Positions 57,801 through 64,000 of a stretch of 64,000 nucleotides of DNA are shown here, in pieces; the stretch's first letter is position 1; every line of letters begins with the position of its first letter. The position numbers were made by a program, and so were the translations under genes. The notes beneath the pieces are model-generated. The model was not told the origin of the DNA. It ran no database searches and saw only the letters and a program-made list of their open reading frames with translations. This DNA comes from Bretschneidera sinensis (Eukaryota; Streptophyta; Magnoliopsida; Brassicales; Akaniaceae): assembly GCA_023935145.1 (NCBI GenBank), contig CM043703.1:20323227-20387226 (forward strand). Reading direction: 5' to 3'.

Positions 57801-58610
57801 TTAAGAACTCTTTTTTTTTTTTTGTTAATAATTTGTAAGCACTCTTCAAGAACTCACACGGTTTTGTTACTTTCCTACCATTTTTTGTCATTTAGAATCT
57901 TTCTGGTTAATTAGAAAGCCTCTGTAAAACCCTTCTTTCTTGTTCTTTTCCACGTATTTTTTTTTTTCTGGTAAAGATTCAGAAACTCAAATTTACGTTA
58001 TTCATTTAAGCTACTCGAACCAATAATCAATAAAATCATCACTTTCATTGACTACAATGCTAAACAATATTTTTTTTAAAGATTAAAACGATAATTTACC
58101 TGTTGATTTGGATATTACAAATGAATGACTTGTTTGAAGATTTTAAACATTTGTTTTTCTTCCAATCAAATAAATTACCATGGGGCACAAACCTTATGTC
58201 ACTTTTTTTTTACTGAGCATAAGAAAATCCTCTTAAAGATAAAACTCCAACGAAATTTTTATTGTACATGTTCTTGTATGCATAGACATTAGTGCAACCG
58301 TTCATTTAATTTCAAACATTAACAAAACCCAAAAGAATATAAAGATTTAAATTACAAAGAGTATATATGTCTCACACGTGTGTATATATATATAACAAAT
58401 ATTTGAAAAACAGTTTATTACTGTGTAATTTTGATGATAATTAATAAATTCCATGTACAAGTTTACAAATAAATATAATTTAGTTTGCTTAAGGTTGCAA
58501 TGGAGACTAAACAAAGGAAATGAACGAGTTTGAACATGTTAAAAAATGCAAGACAACGACATTCATTAAGTAAGGAATCAAACATTACAAGCCCACGATT
58601 GTGGGCCCAC

Positions 58611-58630
58611 ATGATCACAGCATGGCCCAA
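58611..58630 (+). promoter_or_regulatory. RPN8 promoter: site II-like boxes
   Basis: GTGGGCCCAC (58611-58620) and TGGCCCAA (58623-58630) match the TGGGCC/GGCCCA site II core, common in plant housekeeping genes. They lie about 205-225 bp before the ATG. Confidence 0.45.
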
Positions 58631-58834
58631 CTAAAAGAGCCTTTCAAAAAAGAGAGCAGTAGTATATGTGCAAAGCTTTTCCAGTTTCCTAGAGAAGAAG
58701 CAAACCAAACTCTCAAAATTAAAAATAAAAAAACCAAATCGAAACAGTTTTAGAGACAAGAAGAAGAGAGCGATCAATTAAAAAAGAAACCAAAATCAAA
58801 GAAATTAATTACGTTAATTAAGTAATTCTAATCG

Positions 58835-59914
58835 ATGGATGTGATAAAGACGCATCAAATATCATCGAGAGCGATAGAGAAGGTGATTGTGCACCCTCTG
58901 GTTCTCCTGAGCATAGTCGATAACTACAACAGAGTTTCGAAGGATTCTCGCAAGCGCGTCGTTGGGGTTTTGCTTGGTAGCACTTTCAAAGGCACCGTTG
59001 ATGTCACCAACAGCTACGCAGGTTTTTGTTTCTTCAATCTATTGCTTCTGTTTCTAGATCTCAAAAAATTTTGTTTTTTTTTGGGGGCAGTCAGTTGTAT
59101 TAATTTTGGGCCTATGAAGTTTCTTTTCCGTTTAAGTTGAATTTAGTTTAAGATAATTATACATCATGATATTTTGTTGAAGTTTGTGTGGGCTGTGATT
59201 TTGGAAATTTAGCTGTGTTATAGAATTGGAGTTCATAATTTAGGAGCTTGAAAGTTAAAGGCGGTTATGTACTGTTATCTAACGATAGAATTATCTGGTT
59301 TCTATTTTCTTCAAATATTTTGTTGAGCATCTTACAGACTTTTGTTCCTGGTGTAAAACTGATGCGGGTCATTTATGGACTGGTAGATTTTTTTTGGAGT
59401 TTCTATACCCTAATTTTCTATGTAATCTGTAGTCAAATTTGGATTTTTTTGGGATGTGCATGGAAAGGAGGAGGATTTTCTTAATTAAACTTGACATATT
59501 ACAGTACTGAAGTTGATTAACGTGTCGACACTTTGAGGAGTGATATATGGGCATTTGTGCTGTTAACATATATTACTAGCTACTGATATGTGACTTTCCA
59601 AGTAAGTGTTTATTTGGATGTGGTGCTAAAAGGTTATTTAACGCATCTTCGTTGTGGAACTGTTCAATTGCATATACTATCCAATCACTTTCGGTATGAA
59701 TTTTGATTTTCTTGTTACCAGGCAGATCATGTTAGTAACTTAATCTCAAGTTTATTGAGACATTGAATGAATTGGGTTGAATTTTTTGTTTGTGAGTTGT
59801 TACTCACCTAATATTGTCTTTTCCATATGCGTTTATCAGTTTTTGCTAAATTCTTTTGGTTTAACATGCTTCGACCACTTGGGTGTCAACAACATATTTC
59901 TTCAGATGTGCCGT

Positions 59915-59952
<38 letters not shown>

Positions 59953-62900
59953 AAAACACACACATATGACTCAAACCCCTGTCCACTTGGTAGGTAAATG
60001 TCCTTACTAATACTCCAGAGTGGGTAGGACCATAGTTATCATAATCTTACGATTCACGATTCGATTCAATTCAGGACATAAACGATTCGAATTGGTATGT
60101 CGAATAAGTTAATCCTGAATCAGTGTCGAATCTACGATTCGCTTCGATTCAATTAGGTTAGTACGATTCACTCTATTCAATAAAACTTACAATTTTTGTG
60201 AAAAAATTATAGAAAAAATGTTTAAGACAAGATGTTTAGAGCAATGTTACTCGGATCGCTACTCCCACCTACGAACTACGTTCCGGATCGCGTGACTCAG
60301 AACATAGTATGTTTGCGATCCGGATTGTAAAAAACAACGATCCCAATAGAGTTTGATATGCCTAGTGAGGAAGAAAACATATAGATTCATATATCGAAAA
60401 GAGGAAGTCCTCCCATAGACGAAGATGGAGGAGAGGGAATGGTCGCCGTCAAAGTTGAGGAGAGAGAACAGTCGTTGCCACTGTCAAGGAGAAAAAAATG
60501 AGTTGCAGCCAATGTCAAAGTGAAAGGAAGGAGCAACCATCAATGTAGAGGAGATGGAAGGACGTCGTTGCAGTCGAGGTCGCAGATCAGGGAAGATAGA
60601 AAAATATTTGGTTCTGGGAAGTTCATTGGGGAGAGAGAAAGTGAGAGGCTGAGAGAAGTCAATGGTTTTTTCTTTTTTGGAGGAAAATAGTTTTTTATAG
60701 TATAATATACTATTTGTTTTCAGTATTTAACAAAGGAGGAGAGGGCTTTTGGGTTTTAATATGGATCCAAATTATAGAACCTAGTTTGAGCCCAATCTCA
60801 TAAGTTATTAAAAGCCCGAGCCTTATATTATCATATTATCTCTTGTATGTTCCACTAGTCATGTCAATATGATTGGCTTGAGCTTCAATAGTTCTTGCAA
60901 GAAATGTTCTAGATTGGGGAAGTTCATTAGTCATAAATATCCTTTTCTTTAAATTTATTGTTAATATGTATGTTTTTATCATATATATATATATATAACC
61001 TGAATTAACATACCCAACGTACTGCGATCTTAAATAGCGATCCAACTAAACCTATCCCCTCGTACCGCGTACCAAAGAAAGTTCCATACCTTGTACTCGT
61101 ACCCGTCTTGCGTACCATAGCCTACCGCGTTAGAGGCAACTTTGGTTTAGAGTTAAAATAAACATGGTTCATTAGTTTCTCTTTCAGAAGTTAATCTAGA
61201 AATTTAGGATTCTAAAACTTTTTGTGATGAAACAAACAAGCCCATATAGCATTCATATATTTGATTTCAATCCATAATAGTATGAAGTATAGTAATACTA
61301 TTATTTTGTTTTATTACTTTACTACATTATTTATTAATTTATTATATTGTGCTATATTAGTTGTTAGTTGTTAGCAAATTACTATTATGTGACTATAATA
61401 TTTTAATTAGAGTATATCATGGTTGACAAGCGTTTTTCCAATTGGTCACATGATCATTCAATATATGTTAAAATAATTCACTTTTAATATATATTGTTTG
61501 TTTTACATTTATACATATCAATTTGAATTGATTTTAAGAATTAATACTGAATCATACGATTTGATTCGATTCTCGATTCACAAAATCGAGATTTCGATTC
61601 ACGATTTGACAACTATGGGCAGGACTTGCTGCGACTTTATATTGGTTTACAAGAAGATTTTAGACTTCACATTTCGATTATCTAATAAATTTTGAAAAAA
61701 TTGAAAAACTTAAAGAGTGCCTTATGAAAATTATTTTGGTGTACAGTCACTTTGGAGTGATTGTCAGAGTGTAGCTATATGTTATCTTTTTTCTCTAAGT
61801 TCTTCTTTCTTATTGATTTGAAAAGCTCTTCTGCTTCTAGATCATTGAATTAAACCTAGGACTCATCTGATATTTGAATCGTAATTTGCAGTGCCATTTG
61901 AGGAAGATGAGAAGGACCCAAGCATCTGGTTTCTTGACCACAACTACCACGAATCAATGTTTGCCATGTTCAAGAGAATTAACGGTATCACTTGGACTTA
62001 TTAAAAAATGGTATCACTTATAAGAAGGCTCCTTAGATCACATATATTATATGGAGAACCTGATATTAACAAATCGACAAACTGATTTTTCAGCCAAGGA
62101 GCACGTAGTGGGGTGGTACAGCACAGGTCCTAAACTGCGAGAGAATGATTTGGATATTCATGGATTATTCAGTGGGTAAGATCACCAATTATAGTTCTCA
62201 AAATAGGATCAGATAGCTGTTGAGTTGTTAAAAAGTATTGCTTGCATTATATATGTTTTCCCCTTTTCTTTTTATTGCCTCAATCAATCTGGTATTTTAA
62301 CTCTCCTATTTGTTGAATCATATCTAACCTTTTTTTCGTTTCTTTGACTAGTAAATCATCGCTGGCATTTTATTTGAAGAAAGGAAGTTTATGTTTAATT
62401 TCTCTTCAAGTTTCTGGTTAATGTGTTTTCTGCTATTATCATCCATGATCCACTAATTAAGCTTTACTTCTGGCATTATAGTTATGTTCCAAATCCTGTT
62501 TTGGTCATAATTGATGTCCAACCTAAAGAGCTTGGAATACCCACAAAAGCTTACTATGCTGTTGAAGAGGTGAAAGAGGTAAGAACCTAAGTTCTGCAAC
62601 ATAATCGACACAACTGATGGTGTTAGTTGAGCTACTAATCGAGTAGAATGAGATACAGCCTGTTTATCATTGTTTCTCAGTGTTTTCCTGCAAACTGCAT
62701 CCATATATGCTAGGAATGTAACTGGTAGTTTTATATGGTTGCAGAATGCCACTCAGAAAAGCCAGAAGGTGTTCGTGCATGTGGCTTCAGAAATTGCTGC
62801 TCATGAAGTTGAGGAAATTGGTATGCCCATCGAATGGGAAGCTGCTGTATTAAATATGATTTGATTTACTTCTTTTGAATTATAGAGTCGAAGGTATTAT

Positions 62901-63830
62901 TGCTGGCATTAACACATTTATTTTCCCTGTATGGACTTGATCATGTGTTTTCTGGTTTTGATTCCCTTCCCCTTTAACAGGTGTGGAACACTTGCTCAGG
63001 GATGTGAAGGATACAACCATTAGCACCCTTGCAACAGAGGTATTTTTTCTTGTCAATGCTCAATGCTTACTTTAATCTTGCCATTTCTCATTTAAAGTTT
63101 TATGGATCTTGACCTCTTGACTTCAGAAGAAATGTTGATAAGTTTTGCAGTCATCAGGTTACGAATCTCTACTCTTTCTATCTGAAGTCAAAAAAATTAT
63201 GTCTTTGTTTGTTCTGCGCAGGTGACTGCGAAACTTACAGCTTTGAAGGGGTTGGATGCACGACTTCGAGAGATACGGAGTTATCTTGACCTTGTTATTG
63301 AAGGAAAGCTCCCTTTAAACCACGAGATTTTGTACCATTTACAGGTTAGCTTCTAGATAAACCATGTATTCCTTCGTAGGGCCTTTCTGTAAATATATTT
63401 TTTTTCTTAGTAATGTTTGAATATATTTATTGAATTTCGTTGAGGGCTCACTCAGCAGAGCTTGGTAATGGTATATACTTCAAGACGATATTTTACCTTT
63501 TCGTTTTGCTATTTATTGTTTTGCTGCCATTTGCCATTGTAGTGATTTGTCTTCTAATGATATTTTTTTTTTTTTTGAAATTTTGTAGGATGTGTTCAAT
63601 CTTCTTCCAAACCTAAATGTTAGCGAGTTAGTCAAGGCTTTTTCAGGTGGATCCTTTATAGTATTAAATTATTCTCCGAGTTTTTTCCTTTCTCATATTC
63701 TTTAATGCTTTGTTGGATTGTTCTTATACTTTCACTATGTGCAGTGAAAACAAATGATATGATGTTGGTTACCTATCTTTCATCCCTCATCCGAAGTGTA
63801 ATTGCTCTCCACAACTTGATCAACAACAAG
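58835..63830 (+). CDS. RPN8: 26S proteasome regulatory subunit RPN8 (non-ATPase subunit 7), 3' part outside window
   Basis: Nine exons are visible: 58835-59021, 61892-61984, 62094-62175, 62482-62578, 62745-62820, 62981-63039, 63222-63344, 63589-63646 and 63745-63830. They give 287 residues in frame, and the rest lies to the right. The protein is part of the proteasome lid, where it pairs with the deubiquitinase RPN11. The MPN domain starts at about residue 15 ([16 protein letters not shown]) and contains VGVLLGS and GWYSTGPKL. The JAMM metal ligands are absent, as expected. The second part ([40 protein letters not shown]) is the lid helical region. The family is about 310 residues long, so one or two exons are missing. 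Intron 1 (2.87 kb) carries a mobile element. Confidence 0.95.
59918..59948. repeat. (TA)n microsatellite in RPN8 intron 1
   Basis: About 15 TA dinucleotides in a row. Length variation between individuals would be expected. Confidence 0.9.
60031..61617. mobile_element. Non-autonomous TIR element in RPN8 intron 1
   Basis: Ends catagttatca and tgacaactatg are inverse copies, followed inward by gattcacgattcgattc-type sequence on both sides. Flanks ggtaggac (60023-60030) and ggcaggac (61618-61625) differ at one base and may be an 8-bp target duplication, which would fit an hAT-like or MULE-like element. No transposase was found. The middle (about 60240-61140) has a second pair of weak inverted ends and may be a nested element. 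Confidence 0.6.
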
Positions 63831-64000
63831 GTAAGATATGCTTTCTATAACCTGGAACAGATGGCTCTTTCTGTAGTCTTAAACTTTAAAAGCATCAGTA
63901 CTCTGGCTTGGTCCGTGTATTCTTCTACCTACATAGATTGTTTTGAGTCAAATTACTCTTTAGCAGTTTAGTGCATGCATATTTTGCTTCAGCAGTTCAA
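63831..64000 (+). other. RPN8 intron 9 (partial)
   Basis: Begins gtaagatatg after exon 9. The window ends before the next exon. Confidence 0.8.

Larger units (their letters stand above)
52588..58610. other. Intergenic DNA right of the nest
   Basis: About 6 kb of AT-rich DNA with no recognised gene. It holds three inverted-repeat elements (listed separately). A diffuse stretch at 56630-57250 has recurring gggtcg and acccaa motifs that look like an old, unassigned repeat. Confidence 0.45.

Overview
This is nuclear DNA of a flowering plant, most likely a eudicot. The genes carry short GT-AG introns in an AT-rich background, and they encode a PIP1-type aquaporin, eIF3f and proteasome subunit RPN8. 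The rest is dominated by LTR retrotransposons of plant-specific lineages. No prokaryotic features were seen. The species cannot be named from the sequence alone.

Layout. (1) 1-4722 is the edge of a retrotransposon block. An Athila-type LTR (387-1689, minus strand) cuts into the 3' end of a Tat-lineage Ty3/gypsy element (1690-4722, plus strand), which keeps an antisense gene, a 48-bp tandem array, a polypurine tract and its 3' LTR. (2) 5306-6571 is a complete four-exon PIP1 aquaporin gene whose promoter region begins directly after that LTR. (3) 6572-12070 is AT-rich intergenic DNA with probable MITEs and a near-perfect 958-bp tandem duplication. (4) 12204-16109 is a complete six-exon eIF3f gene. 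(5) 16110-21644 is intergenic and includes a 5'-truncated LINE with a 19-bp target duplication. (6) 21649-52587 is a four-element nest. An outer Tat element (minus) has a Sirevirus-like copia element (plus) in its 3' LTR. That copia element contains an internally deleted Athila derivative (minus). A CRM-type chromovirus (minus) sits in the outer element's pol. Three of the insertions have matching 5-bp target duplications (cttac, attac, gttct). (7) 52588-58610 is AT-rich intergenic DNA with three inverted-repeat elements. (8) 58835 to the right edge is RPN8, with nine coding exons visible and the 3' end outside the window.

Function. The three host genes all read on the plus strand and do not form a pathway. 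The aquaporin moves water or small solutes across the plasma membrane, eIF3f acts in translation initiation and RPN8 in the 26S proteasome lid. eIF3f and RPN8 both contain an MPN domain. The retroelement genes are nearly all broken by stop codons.

The most unusual non-genic structure is in the elements: (a) two different Tat elements both carry 48-bp arrays whose monomer folds on a CCGAGC...GCTCGG stem, next to a divergently placed antisense gene with its own TATA box; (b) the Sirevirus-like element has arrays of a CCAGTCGACTGG palindrome both in its LTR promoter and again just before a TATA box and its third gene; (c) an LTR with three CACGTG boxes sits about 1 kb upstream of the aquaporin start codon.
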